From contig OY282373.1 in the NCBI GenBank assembly GCA_958295805.1, positions 2,327,001-2,391,000 of the forward strand: a DNA stretch of 64,000 bases. The letters are read 5' to 3'. The DNA comes from an uncultured Nitrospirales bacterium. Its GTDB lineage: Bacteria > Nitrospirota > Nitrospiria > Nitrospirales > UBA8639. The position numbers and the translations under genes are program-made. Under the pieces are notes generated by a model. The model was not told where the DNA came from. It made no database searches and saw only the letters and a list, made by a program, of their open reading frames with translations. Positions 36,212 to 45,640 of this stretch are shown in pieces; position 1 is the first letter of the stretch; the number at the start of each line of letters is the position of its first letter.

Positions 36212-37891
36212 TCAAAACAACCCCTCAATATTCCCGGAGGCATCGACTCCCACGGCTTCAGCAGCCGGGACACGCGGTAAACCAGGCATGGTCATGACGT
36301 CGCCCGCGAGCACAACGATGAATTCGGCGCCCAGGGACAGACGAATTTCTCTGACGGGAATGGAAAATCCGCTGGGGGCTCCTTTTTTCTTGGGATCGGC
36401 TGAAAAGCTGTATTGCGTTTTGGCCATGCAAATGGGGAAATGGCCGTATCCGTTTTCCTCCAATTCCTCAAATCCTTTCAGCACGGGCTTGGGGAACTCG
36501 ACGTCCTCGGATCCATAGATCTCCCGGCTGATCGTCCGGACTTTTTCAGCAAGCGACGTAGCATCGGGATACAACACGCGAAATGTCGCTGCCTCTTGCT
36601 CAACGACTCTGACCACGGTTTCCGCCAACGCGACGGCCCCGTCACCGCCTTTTTCATACTGTTCTGCCAGCACCACGTGGATGCCACGCTCGGCACACCG
36701 GTCATGAAAGAGGTCCAGTTCTGCCTTGGTATCACTTGTGAATCGATTGACGGCCACCACGGCCGGCACCCCGAATTTTTTTATATTGTCCACGTGCCGC
36801 ACGAGATTCGGAAGTCCTTGTTTCAGACAATCGAGATTTTCGGTTTCAAGGTTTTTGAGATCGGCCCCGCCGTGCAGCTTTAACGCTTTGACCGTCGCCA
36901 CCACCACGGCACAGTCCGGTTTGAACCCTGCCTTTCGACAGACAATGTTGAAAAATTTCTCCGCGCCCAGGTCGGCACCGAAGCCGGCCTCCGTCACGAC
37001 GTAGTCCGCCAACGTCAACGCAGCCTTGGTCGCAACCACGGAGTTGCAGCCGTGCGCGATGTTTCCAAAGGGTCCACCGTGTACCAACGCCGGATTGTGT
37101 TCCAGGGTTTGGACGACGTTGGGATTCAAGGCCTCTTTCAACAACGCGGTCATGGCGCCGTCGGCTTTGACGTCCCGCGCAAAAACCATTTCTTTCTTGG
37201 CCGTCCGTCCGACTTTGATATTGCCTAACCGCCGGTGCAAATCCTGCAAATCCGACGCAAGGCACAAAATCGCCATCACTTCCGACGCCGCGGTAATGTC
37301 AAACCGACTTTCACGGGCAAACCCATTGGCTTTTCCACCGAGCCCCGTCACCACGGTCCGCAACGATCGATCATTCACGTCCAGGACGCGGCCCCAGGTG
37401 ATTCGTCGGGCATCAATCTCCGGAGCGTGGCCCCAAACCAGATGATTCTCAACCATGGCCGCCAATAAATTGTGGGCTGAGGTCACCGCATGAAAGTCAC
37501 CGGTGAAATGTAAATTGATGTCGCTCATCGGAACGACTTGAGCGTAGCCGCCGCCGCACGCCCCGCCTTTCATGCCGAAGCAGGGACCGAGGCTGGGTTC
37601 TCGCAATGCCGCGATGGCCCGCTTCCCGATTTTAGCCAGCCCATCAACCAAGCCGATGGACGTCGTGGTTTTCCCTTCACCCGCCGGAGTCGGGGTCATC
37701 GCGGTGACAAGGATCAGTTTGCCCGATCGGTCGGAACGGGTCTTAAAGGAAGTCAGCGGCAGTTTGGCTTTATATCGGCCAAACGGCTCCAGGGCTTCGA
37801 CTGGAAATTCCAGCTTCGTTTCCACCACGTCGGCAATAGGCCACAGTTCCGCCCCACCGGCAATTTCACTATTACGATTGTGAGTCGTCAT
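36212..37891 (-). CDS. fhs: formate--tetrahydrofolate ligase
   Basis: 559 residues, the family norm, from MTTHNRNSEIAGG; the longer frame adds 39 residues that lie in the promoter region. The ATP site is TPTPAGEGKTTTSIGLVDGL; further blocks are GGGYAQVVPMSDINLHFTGD and EAGFGADLGAEKFFNI. Makes 10-formyl-THF for one-carbon metabolism. Stands alone, divergent from the endonuclease-family gene. Confidence 0.95.
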   Translation of the reverse strand: MTTHNRNSEIAGGAELWPIADVVETKLEFPVEALEPFGRYKAKLPLTSFKTRSDRSGKLILVTAMTPTPAGEGKTTTSIGLVDGLAKIGKRAIAALREPSLGPCFGMKGGACGGGYAQVVPMSDINLHFTGDFHAVTSAHNLLAAMVENHLVWGHAPEIDARRITWGRVLDVNDRSLRTVVTGLGGKANGFARESRFDITAASEVMAILCLASDLQDLHRRLGNIKVGRTAKKEMVFARDVKADGAMTALLKEALNPNVVQTLEHNPALVHGGPFGNIAHGCNSVVATKAALTLADYVVTEAGFGADLGAEKFFNIVCRKAGFKPDCAVVVATVKALKLHGGADLKNLETENLDCLKQGLPNLVRHVDNIKKFGVPAVVAVNRFTSDTKAELDLFHDRCAERGIHVVLAEQYEKGGDGAVALAETVVRVVEQEAATFRVLYPDATSLAEKVRTISREIYGSEDVEFPKPVLKGFEELEENGYGHFPICMAKTQYSFSADPKKKGAPSGFSIPVREIRLSLGAEFIVVLAGDVMTMPGLPRVPAAEAVGVDASGNIEGLF

Positions 37892-38066
37892 CCCGATTCT
37901 TTCCTTTCCCACGCGGGCGACATCCAAAACGTCGTATGCGCTATTGTATCCCAAACCGTCGTGCTGAACCAATTCATCCACGTCCTCTTCAAAACCATCA
38001 TGCCCCACGGAAGATGCACGTGTTCACACTTGGTATTTCACGCACCGTTTGCTAAGAAGACCTTTT

Positions 38067-39169
38067 ATGGGCATTCCGCTGAGATATTCATGTGTCGTCC
38101 CTTGCGTCGTCCTGCTTATGGCGCCCCTTACCTTTGCGTCAGATTCAGGCGAGGAAAAAACTCAAACAACGCTCCACGTCAGTTCCGAAACGGAAGAAGC
38201 ATCCGTGTGGGATTCCCGGGAAGGTTGTCTCCAGGTGGTCGATACGGGTGGACGCATGGCCGTGCCTTCATCAACCACTCTGCGAGTCGGCACGTGGAAC
38301 ATCCGATGGTTTCCCTATGGAGATGCGCCCAATCGCTCAGGACAATCTGATGGGGCAACCGATCTACCTTGGCTCATCTGTACACTTGCATGGCTGAACG
38401 TGGATGTCTTAGCCGTGCAAGAAAATCTGGACACCCCGAAAACAACGTGGCAGACCGTTTTGGAATCACTGGCCGACACGACGGGCGACACTTGGCAATG
38501 GACTCCCCAACCATGTGGAAAATCCGAGAGTCAAAAACTTGGATTCCTATGGAATTCCAACCGGGTGGCCGTTACGCAGGTAAAAAGCCTCTGGCAGTTC
38601 AACGTCAGAGCCCGATCAGACCGAAGCCCGTGTGAAGGCCGATTACGTCCGGGACATTATGGGTACGTGCAATCTCGTCATGAGTCGGGAGCGGATTTTC
38701 ATCTGATTGCCCTGCATTTGAAATCCGGACCGACCGTGTCTGCCGTTGAGGCCCGACAACGAGCCCTTAACCGAATCGATCAAACCGTCAGACAGTTCCT
38801 TGCCACGGACCAGGACGTTGTGATCCTTGGCGATTTCAACACGATGGGGGCAGGAGACAACGCGTCGCGAAGATTTGAGCTATTGAGCTAAAGTACCTGC
38901 GGCGCATGGTCGCCAAAGAGAAGCCCGGCTTTCAAGACCTCCCGCTGAACCCGCCCTGTTCCCACTATTTTCGCGGACGCGGCGGATGGCTCGATCATAT
39001 TATGGTGAATACAGACATGGAAGAGGTTCACACGAGATCGGCCCGCGTCACCGGCTACTGCGTTCAGAACGCGTGCCGCCGCATACAGGGAGACTATCCC
39101 GCGGCCTATCAACAATTATCCGATCACTGCCCCGTGGTCATGACCATCGAAAACCAGGACCGGGATTAA
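38067..39169 (+). pseudogene. endonuclease/exonuclease/phosphatase family protein, broken by an 8-bp duplication
   Basis: Secreted EEP-fold hydrolase (DNase I-like). Signal peptide MGIPLRYSCVVPCVVLLMAP...; then TLRVGTWNIRWFP, LAVQENLD, LHLKSGP and VVILGDFNTMG, which carry Asn, Glu, His and Asp metal-site residues; the C-terminal GWLDHIMVNTD and SDHCPVVMTIE blocks lie in a different frame after an early stop at 38889-38891. Removing one copy of the 8-bp tandem repeat at 38875-38890 joins both parts into one 364-residue frame (RRFELKYLRRMVAKEKPGF). So the gene was intact recently or varies in the population. All catalytic motifs are otherwise present. Confidence 0.85.
38875..38890. repeat. 8-bp tandem duplication TTGAGCTA x2
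   Basis: Two adjacent exact copies of TTGAGCTA within the EEP gene. The extra 8 bp shift the frame by two and bring in a TAA, which is the only lesion seen in the gene. Confidence 0.9.
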
Positions 39170-39334
39170 CGCCACGCATCGAAGATAAGCGTCAACACGA
39201 TGAACCCCTGCCATCCTCTCATCCGTTCCTCCGTAGCGGCGACATCTCATGGCGCCCCATCTTGGGATGCGACGAGCTCTTGCCGCCCCGTCAGCAGACC
39301 AAGCAGGGAGGCGCGATAAGATCGCGCAACGACG

Positions 39335-39466
39335 ATGCCGACCCCATCACCTACCCGATGTTCCTGGGCAACCAACACGCTCCTCATCCGCTACCATGAT
39401 CGAGAATGGGGCATTCCGCTGCATGATGAGAAGAAATTCAGAAATTCATCTAATCTAGATGATTAG
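39335..39466 (+). pseudogene. truncated 5' copy of the tag gene
   Basis: The first 35 codons read as DNA-3-methyladenine glycosylase I (RCSWATNTLLIRYHDREWG, then IPLHDEKKF) and then run into AT-rich foreign DNA and a stop. The nucleotide stretch 39325-39429 is about 95 percent identical to 40576-40680 at the start of the full tag gene (five mismatches in 105). The changes give HDREWGIPLHDE against HDDEWGTPLHDD, both plausible Tag sequences, so the two copies may derive from two different tag alleles. The rest of 39170-39334 holds nothing I recognise. Confidence 0.85.
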
Positions 39467-39532
39467 AATTTGGGGAAAGGATACGCCAACATATTTTCTT
39501 TACCATTAGGCAAAAATGGGAGAATTGTTAAG

Positions 39533-40405
39533 ATGGAAAAGATAGAATCTGACGGAGAAAGACAGATAAGAATAACTCTTGATGAGATGGGAGTTTCTTA
39601 CCAGAAAGAGAAATTATTAGACAATCTCAAAGAAGATTCCAAGGAATTTAGAATAGTTGATTTTTATCTTCCAGAATTTGATGTGTACATAGAATATTTT
39701 GGCGGGTGGGACAAAGCTGACCCTGATAAGAGGCGCAAGGAACGAAAAAGGTATGAGGATAAAATACACGTCTACAAAATTAATAATATCACGTGCATAT
39801 ATATTTATCCTAAACAACTTAAATATCTTCAAAGAGCGATTGAACTTGAGTTGAGCAATTATGGATATTCAAAAAAGAAAAAAGTCCAAATAAGAACAGA
39901 TGTCGAAAAAAAATATTCGATCAAATTTCATCGCTCCATCATTTTCATTATTTCAGGGTTTATGATTTTAGGTCTTATTTATTATGTGGCATTACATTCA
40001 ATGGGTACAAAATTTGAATTGAAGAAAGTTATAGATGGAGACACGATAGAGATACAAAATGATGAAGGAACTATACGATTACAATTGATAGGTATTGATT
40101 CTCCTGAACCAAATGAATGTTTTGGTAAAAAGGCACGTAGGAAAGCAAATGAGGTTTTAACCCAGGCAGGGCAATTTATAGTAGAAGAAGATGACACACA
40201 AGACAAAAAAGATAAATATGAAAGACTCTTAGGGTATATTCATTTACCTGATGGAAGAAACTTTAATGAAATGATGATAAGAGAGGGTTATGCTTCCGAA
40301 TATACCTTTAAGAAACCTTATAAATACGAATCCGATTTTAAGAATGCACAACGATACGCACAACAAAATAATATAGGAATATGGAAAAATTGTAATCAAA
40401 AATAA
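39533..40405 (+). CDS. membrane-anchored double nuclease: PD-(D/E)xK-like domain, TM helix, thermonuclease (SNase) domain
   Basis: 290 residues from MEKIESDGERQ; strongly AT-rich with AT-type codon use, unlike all neighbours. N-terminal part (about 10-105) looks like a restriction-type fold: VDFYLPEFDVYIEYFGGWD followed by RKRYEDKIHVYKINNITCIYIYP, as in Vsr/DUF559-like proteins. One membrane helix (about 122-146, IIFIISGFMILGLIYYVAL). C-terminal SNase domain with ViDGDTIEI, RLQLIGIDSPEP and YERLLGYIHL, which keep the two Arg and the acidic residues of staphylococcal nuclease, ending GIWKNC. The combination is unusual. It sits between two tag 5' ends and was clearly acquired. Confidence 0.8.
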   Translation: MEKIESDGERQIRITLDEMGVSYQKEKLLDNLKEDSKEFRIVDFYLPEFDVYIEYFGGWDKADPDKRRKERKRYEDKIHVYKINNITCIYIYPKQLKYLQRAIELELSNYGYSKKKKVQIRTDVEKKYSIKFHRSIIFIISGFMILGLIYYVALHSMGTKFELKKVIDGDTIEIQNDEGTIRLQLIGIDSPEPNECFGKKARRKANEVLTQAGQFIVEEDDTQDKKDKYERLLGYIHLPDGRNFNEMMIREGYASEYTFKKPYKYESDFKNAQRYAQQNNIGIWKNCNQK

Positions 40406-40575
40406 TCTTTTCTCTTTCCTCATACTAGAATTTTTGAAAAACCGTGTGCTGACGGAACTCAAACGCCGGACGGGACATTCCGGGAAGTGGTCGATAAAAA
40501 AAGCAGAAAACCTAAAAGCCATCACGTCGCCAGACGTGGAACGCCATAGGATGACTCTTTCCGACACTCAGAGAC

Positions 40576-40680
40576 CGCAACGACGATGCCGACCCCATCA
40601 CCTACCCGATGCTCCTGGGCAACCAACACGCTCCTCATCCGCTACCATGATGACGAATGGGGCACTCCGCTGCATGATGA
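40576..40680. repeat. right copy of the 105-bp direct repeat flanking the AT-rich island
   Basis: Partner of 39325-39429; it covers the first 32 codons of tag and 10 bp upstream. Between the copies lie about 1.1 kb of low-GC DNA with the nuclease gene and, at 40430-40575, about 145 bp of normal-GC sequence that I cannot assign. Confidence 0.88.
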
Positions 40681-41158
40681 CGTTCGATTGTTTGAATTCC
40701 TCATTCTTGAAGGCGCTCAAGCCGGATTGAGCTGGGACACGATTCTACGCAAACGTGACGCGTTCCGAGAAGCCTTCGATCATTTCGACGCGGTTGCCGT
40801 CTCCATGTACAACAAGCGAAAAGTGCAGACACTGTTGAACAATCCCGGAATTATTCGGAACAGGCTCAAAATACAGTCGGCCATCCAGAACGCCAACGCG
40901 TTTCTCGCCATTCAACAAGAATTCGGTTCGTTCGATGAGTACATTTGGCGATTCGTTGGAAGGAAACCGATGATGAATCATTGGAAAACACGTGGAGACG
41001 TTCCCTGCCGAACAGCGGAATCTGACGCCATGAGCAAAGACCTCAAGAGACGGGGTTTCTCCTTCGTCGGCACCATCATCTGCTATGCGTTCATGCAAGC
41101 CGTCGGTATGGTCAACGACCATACGATCGATTGCTTCCGCCATCAAGCTCTCCGCTAG
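40586..41158 (+). CDS. tag: DNA-3-methyladenine glycosylase I
   Basis: 190 residues. Removes 3-methyladenine from alkylated DNA. The zinc ligands of Tag are present (Cys9 in RCSW, His21 in YHDDEW, and the His and Cys of NDHTIDC), as is the catalytic region LFEFLILEGAQAGLSW and the RGFSFVGTIICYAFMQA block. Full length against about 187 for E. coli Tag. The start region is duplicated upstream of the AT-rich island, so promoter and first codons may have been exchanged during the insertion. Confidence 0.92.
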   Translation: MPTPSPTRCSWATNTLLIRYHDDEWGTPLHDDVRLFEFLILEGAQAGLSWDTILRKRDAFREAFDHFDAVAVSMYNKRKVQTLLNNPGIIRNRLKIQSAIQNANAFLAIQQEFGSFDEYIWRFVGRKPMMNHWKTRGDVPCRTAESDAMSKDLKRRGFSFVGTIICYAFMQAVGMVNDHTIDCFRHQALR

Positions 41159-41175
41159 CCCCTCTCCCGCCCGGT

Positions 41176-42420
41176 TCACGATTCTGCCCACAACGTACTA
41201 ATCGGCACCGCCCACGTCCCTGACCCGAACGGCAGGATGTCTTCTCCGGCGTATAAGACAATCCCCGTGAACTTTTTCTGTTGAGCCAAGTTTTCCTGAA
41301 ACCATCGCAGATGCTTGAAGTTGTCCCCTTTCACCATGGAACTCGCCTTGACTTCAATTCCGAGCAACGCGCCATCCTCGCGCTCAATCAGAAAATCAAT
41401 CTCTCGCTTCTTTTGGTCCCGATAGTGAAACAGTTGGTACCGTTCGCTTTCTTCGGCGTCCACTTGAGCGGCAAGTTCGTTGAAGACGAAAGTCTCGAAT
41501 ATCTTTCCAACCTGATCGGGATTCAGCCACATGTTATTCATCGGCCATCCCAGAATAGAGGCCATCAACCCGGAATCCGTCAGGAAGAGTTTGCGCTGTC
41601 TTCCGATTTGGGCGTAGTCCGTGTTTGTCCAAGGCGGTACAGGTTCAACCAGATAAAGCAATTTCAGTGCCTCGATGTAACTGTCGAGAGTGGACCGCTG
41701 CATGGACAGACCGGCGCCGATTGCCGAAATATTCATACACTTTCCTGACCACGCGGCCAGTACGGCAACAAGGTCCCGCAACGCGCCATGGCGCCTGATG
41801 CGGGATATATCTTTCAAATCCCGTTGCAACAATGATTCAATGTAATTGTCATACCACTGCCGGCGCCGAAGATAACTCAACTTTGCAGGTTCTGGAAAAC
41901 CGCCCCGGAGTGCCAGTTCAAGCAATTCTCTGCGATTCTCGGCGGCAGGTCGTTTTTTCCTCACGAAAGTCCGGTCGAATGCGGCCGGTAAAAATCCCGG
42001 ACTCACTCTCCTCATCTCGCCCTGAGTCAACGGGCGCAACCGGATTCTGTGCGTTCGTCCGGCCAGGGATTCAATGGCAACTGGTGAGGTCAAGACATCC
42101 GATGAGCCGGTCAGCAGGAACTGCCCAGGCCGATTGTCTTCATCCACCGCTTGCTTGATGGCCAGAAGCAAATCCGGCGCACGCTGAAATTCATCAATAA
42201 TCAGCGTGGATTTTTCGTGTCGGATAAACTCCCGTGGATCATGACGCACGGCCTCCAGGGTTCTGCCGTCGTCCAGCGTGAGGTACTCTATTTCCCCGGA
42301 AGCGAGCATCCGCGCCAAAGTGGTTTTTCCGCATTGCCTGGCTCCCGACAAGACGACGATTCGTGCATATTGTAGGGCCTGCTTGACAAGGGGCAACTGC
42401 CAGCGTGGATACGTGTTCAT
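41176..42420 (-). CDS. AAA_14/DUF4143 family ATPase
   Basis: 414 residues from MNTYPRWQ. Walker A LSGARQCGKTTLARM, Walker B TLIIDEFQRAPDLL, arginine/sensor segment GQFLLTGSSDVL, then the DUF4143 winged-helix part and a C-terminal PD-(D/E)xK-like element EIDFLIEREDGALLGIEVKAS. These proteins are widespread in accessory regions and of unknown function. Placed between tag and an AT-rich gene-free stretch, which marks it as part of the variable region. Confidence 0.88.
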   Translation of the reverse strand: MNTYPRWQLPLVKQALQYARIVVLSGARQCGKTTLARMLASGEIEYLTLDDGRTLEAVRHDPREFIRHEKSTLIIDEFQRAPDLLLAIKQAVDEDNRPGQFLLTGSSDVLTSPVAIESLAGRTHRIRLRPLTQGEMRRVSPGFLPAAFDRTFVRKKRPAAENRRELLELALRGGFPEPAKLSYLRRRQWYDNYIESLLQRDLKDISRIRRHGALRDLVAVLAAWSGKCMNISAIGAGLSMQRSTLDSYIEALKLLYLVEPVPPWTNTDYAQIGRQRKLFLTDSGLMASILGWPMNNMWLNPDQVGKIFETFVFNELAAQVDAEESERYQLFHYRDQKKREIDFLIEREDGALLGIEVKASSMVKGDNFKHLRWFQENLAQQKKFTGIVLYAGEDILPFGSGTWAVPISTLWAES

Positions 42421-43000
42421 GGCAACGGCAGTATCAAGAAATAGTAAGATTTGCGCATTATTCAATGTTATATTTGATGATAATACATAGTTATTTTTGA
42501 GTATTTAAGTAAGTAATATTTGTATATTATAAATATTTTTTTTGACTTAAATCAATAGAATACACTCTAAAAAATTATTGTTGAATTATCGAGACCAATT
42601 CTAAACTAAAGGGCTTTTCAACAATCTGAAATTCAGAACGGACGTCATGTTTATTTCCAAGTCGGCTGGATTACGGCTTCCACCTGAATGACGGAGTGTA
42701 GCGGGGTAACGAATGAAATTCACTACGATCCGCAATCTGAACGCGTCTAAATCTACATCGAGATTCCCATACATAAAAGTACTTGACAAAAAATAGAATA
42801 ACGCAATATATTGTGGTATCACTATAAAGCAAGCACATGATATGTAAATCATAGCTTGCTCATGAGTCGCCCCTTTCTGAGAAGACAGAAACTTGTCACA
42901 AAGAATTTCCGTATAAGTAACGCGAAACTTCCGCGGGTTGTGTTTGATCCAATCGTGATACAGGAGAGCGTCGCTCTATCCACGCGAAAGGAGACGTGTT
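42421..43000. other. gene-free AT-rich stretch with a candidate promoter
   Basis: Low-GC DNA at 42470-42600 and 42780-42860. A sigma-70-like pair TTGACA (42783-42788), 18-bp spacer, TATATT (42807-42812) points right. An imperfect hairpin CAAGC...GCTTG with inner ATGAT/ATCAT follows at 42829-42857. A degraded palindrome copy may lie near 42665-42705. No coding frame supported. Confidence 0.45.
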
Positions 43001-43252
43001 ATGGCTAGTCAGGTCACCATTGAACACAAGCACGCCATCTTCAAGAAACGTCGGCTCAAAGGACAAGGCCAATGGTTTGTCCGGGTTTCGTGTAATTTTC
43101 TCGAACCTCGAGTCTATGGCCCATTTCTTGATGAGCAACAGGCCGAACGTTTTCGAGAGGGTGCCGAATTTGAACTCCGAAAACTGCTGGATTGCCAACT
43201 CCCCACCATCTCCGGGGACTTTCATCTTTCCTTCCCTCGGCGCGAAATGTAG
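43001..43252 (+). CDS. small hypothetical protein
   Basis: 83 residues behind a good ribosome site (GAAAGGAGACGTGTT). Basic N-terminal half (HKHAIFKKRRLKGQGQWFVR) and a Glu/Arg-rich helix (EQQAERFREGAEFELRKLLD). No family recognised, no signal peptide. The promoter-like pair about 190 bp upstream could serve it. Confidence 0.55.
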   Translation: MASQVTIEHKHAIFKKRRLKGQGQWFVRVSCNFLEPRVYGPFLDEQQAERFREGAEFELRKLLDCQLPTISGDFHLSFPRREM

Positions 43253-43844
43253 CCTGTCCCTCTGCACTGTTTGAATTGACGTGACGTATCGGAGGAAAAA
43301 GGTAACCGGATTCGGTTAGCCTTGGCCGGAGCAGCAGCAGACCATTTTCCGGGGTGACCGACCGTGCCTCGGCCTGCATAAGTGTCTATCATTATCAGAA
43401 ATATCCTTCATAATCTCCGCTTCCGCCTGTTCCCAAATCTGGACCGTAATCCACCAGCTATGCACAGGCACTTATTGTGAAATACGTAAAAGGTACGTAA
43501 ATAAATATTCATAACACTTTGATTATATTGATTTCTTAGAAATTCAAGAAGGTCATCCCCTAAATATGGGGATAAGGTTGTGGATTAGTGTTGTACAAAG
43601 AAATAGAACAAAGTGGTGAAAGGATTTTTTACCAATATGCCTCTTTTTTGGGCATTGTGGCCAGAACATGCAGACCACAAAATCTATGGTGAGGAAGTCC
43701 CTTGCGGAAGGGTACGTAGAGAACGTTTTTTGGGGTTCATCCCTGGCTTGGCGAGGATTCAGATTTCATTGCATTCAGACTTCGCTCTTTGTACATTGCC
43801 CTTCGCAACGTCTCCCATTTTTTTGATAGAGAGAACAAGCCCGT
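43253..43844. other. intergenic stretch without supported gene
   Basis: AT-rich in the middle (43470-43620). Contains a perfect inverted repeat ATCCCC-TAAATAT-GGGGAT near 43553-43571 and two TACGTAAA direct repeats near 43486-43500. An open frame at 43613-44086 overlaps the peptidase gene in another frame and has no family features. Confidence 0.5.
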
Positions 43845-45383
43845 ATGCCGAACCCAACACAAGCCCTGGCTCCCTTAAAGGCCAAACTCCTGGAAATTCA
43901 ACACCTGAAGGATGCAGCGGCTCTGCTGTCGTGGGATCAAGAAACGTATATGCCGGCCGGCGGAGGACAAGCCCGTGCCGAACAACTCGCTACGCTGCAA
44001 ACCCTGGCTCATACAAAACTTGTGTCTCCGGACATCGAAAACCTGCTCCTGACGACCATCGATCCTTCGACGGGCGTGGTGCATGATCCCGACCATAGCC
44101 TGGATTCAGCCGACCACGCGTTGTTTCGTGAAACGTGGCGCGACTTCAGTAAGGCCCAAAAACTCCCCTCCGATTTTGTGAATCGCCTGGAACGGGAACG
44201 TGCTCTGGCCCAGCAAGTGTGGACGCAGGCTCGAGCCCGCAACGACTTCGCGCAATTTCTCCCCAACCTTCGAACCGTTCTGGACTTAAAACGTGAAGAA
44301 ATTAACTATCGAGGCTATACGGATTCTCCCTACAACGCGCTCTTGGACACCTACGAGCCCGGGGCCACCGTGGCGCACCTTCAGCCGTTATTTGCGAGGC
44401 TTCGCGATGGGTTGGCGGAACTGTTGAAACACGTCCAAGCCTCCTCCTCACGTCCCGATAATCGCTTTCTGTTTCACTCCTACGATTGTGACCGGCAATT
44501 GGCATTCGGCAAACTCATGCTCGACAAAGTGGGATACGATTTTCATCACGGCCGGCTGGATCTCTCGGAGCACCCTTTTACCATGGCCTTTCATCCCACG
44601 GACGTCCGCATGACGACCCGCGTGTTCGAGAAAGACCTTCCCTCCTGTATCTTCAGTTGTCTCCATGAAGGAGGGCACGGTCTCTACGATCAAGGTCTGC
44701 CTCAACGCCATTACGGCACGCCCTTAGGGGAGGCGCTGTCGCTCGGTCTCCATGAAAGCCAATCCCGCTTGTGGGAAAACAACGTCGGCCGGTCACAAGC
44801 CTTTTGGACGTATTTTTTCCCGTTGCTTCAACAACAGTTTCCCTCACAACTCGGCTCGATGTCCGTAGACGCCTTTTATGCCGCGTTGAATACCGTCAAC
44901 CCCTCGTTGATCCGGGTGGAGGCGGACGAGGTCACGTACAACCTCCACATTATGGTGCGGTTTGAAATTGAACTCGCCTTGTTTGACCAACGGATTCACG
45001 TCGAAGACCTGCCCGCGACGTGGCGAGAGAAAATGCAGGAACATCTTGGAATTGTTCCCGAACGAGACGCGGATGGCGTCCTGCAAGACGTCCATTGGTC
45101 GCTTGGGGCCTTCGGCTACTTTCCCACCTATACCCTGGGCAACCTGTACGCCGCGATGTTTTTCCAGCAGGCCTGCCAGGACGTCCCTACGCTGGAATCC
45201 GAAATCAAGCAAGGGAGCCTGCTTGCACTCAAAAACTGGCTGACCCGACGGATCCATCAGCACGGCCGTCGCTACTCGGCCACCGAACTCCTCCACCGCG
45301 TCACCGGACAACCGCTGAGCCCCGAACCCTTTTTATCCTACCTCCAGACCAAAATCGGAAAGATTTACGGCTTCAGCATTTAA
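43845..45383 (+). CDS. carboxypeptidase M32 (thermostable carboxypeptidase 1 family)
   Basis: 512-residue cytoplasmic metallo-carboxypeptidase. The zinc site is HEGGH in CIFSCLHEGGHGLYDQGLPQ with the third ligand Glu in GLHESQSRLWENNVGRS. Start and end segments (LKDAAALLSWDQETYMPAGG and GYFPTYTLGNLYAAMFF) are typical of the family and the length is normal. A decayed copy of its zinc-site region lies 1.2 kb downstream, beyond the DUF3800 cassette. Confidence 0.93.
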   Translation: MPNPTQALAPLKAKLLEIQHLKDAAALLSWDQETYMPAGGGQARAEQLATLQTLAHTKLVSPDIENLLLTTIDPSTGVVHDPDHSLDSADHALFRETWRDFSKAQKLPSDFVNRLERERALAQQVWTQARARNDFAQFLPNLRTVLDLKREEINYRGYTDSPYNALLDTYEPGATVAHLQPLFARLRDGLAELLKHVQASSSRPDNRFLFHSYDCDRQLAFGKLMLDKVGYDFHHGRLDLSEHPFTMAFHPTDVRMTTRVFEKDLPSCIFSCLHEGGHGLYDQGLPQRHYGTPLGEALSLGLHESQSRLWENNVGRSQAFWTYFFPLLQQQFPSQLGSMSVDAFYAALNTVNPSLIRVEADEVTYNLHIMVRFEIELALFDQRIHVEDLPATWREKMQEHLGIVPERDADGVLQDVHWSLGAFGYFPTYTLGNLYAAMFFQQACQDVPTLESEIKQGSLLALKNWLTRRIHQHGRRYSATELLHRVTGQPLSPEPFLSYLQTKIGKIYGFSI

Positions 45384-45603
45384 GGTTGTTTACCCATTTC
45401 GGGATAAGGATCGGCATCTTTTTCGCTCATTGGCGAGAAACTTGTTAGTGTGCGGGAAACGGAACTGAAAGAACTCTCTGATAGGATTACTCCTAGATTT
45501 TAGAAAATATGTTAACGACATATGTTCTCCCACTCGTAAATATTTCTGATATATATCTGATATATACTAAGGCTAGATTGTGTCAATAATTGTATTCACT
45601 GTG

Positions 45604-45632
45604 TTGACGACGTGATTTTTGTTTGTTATCTT
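45604..45632 (+). promoter_or_regulatory. sigma-70 promoter of the DUF3800 RNA/gene
   Basis: TTGACG (45604-45609), 17-bp spacer, TATCTT (45627-45632). A start about 7 bases on falls at 45639-45640, right at the 5' edge of the folded RNA stretch. The stretch 45384-45603 before it is AT-rich and shows no gene. Confidence 0.7.
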
Positions 45633-45640
45633 GTAGTTCA

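Noticed and set aside
38384-38650. Open frames inside other genes on either strand, such as those within dop, pafA and the EEP gene
   Set aside because: They follow the third-codon-position GC pattern of the real genes and encode no recognisable motif.
40434-40730. 98-codon frame across the tag start
   Set aside because: It reads out of frame through tag and has an unnatural Arg/His-rich composition; only 40430-40575 remains unexplained.
43540-43600. Replication origin or plasmid iterons (ATCCCC...GGGGAT, TTGTGGATTA)
   Set aside because: Only one imperfect DnaA-like box and two short direct repeats; no replication gene nearby.
43613-44086. 157-codon open frame upstream of and into the M32 gene
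   Set aside because: Overlaps the M32 coding start in another frame and shows no domain or composition typical of a protein.
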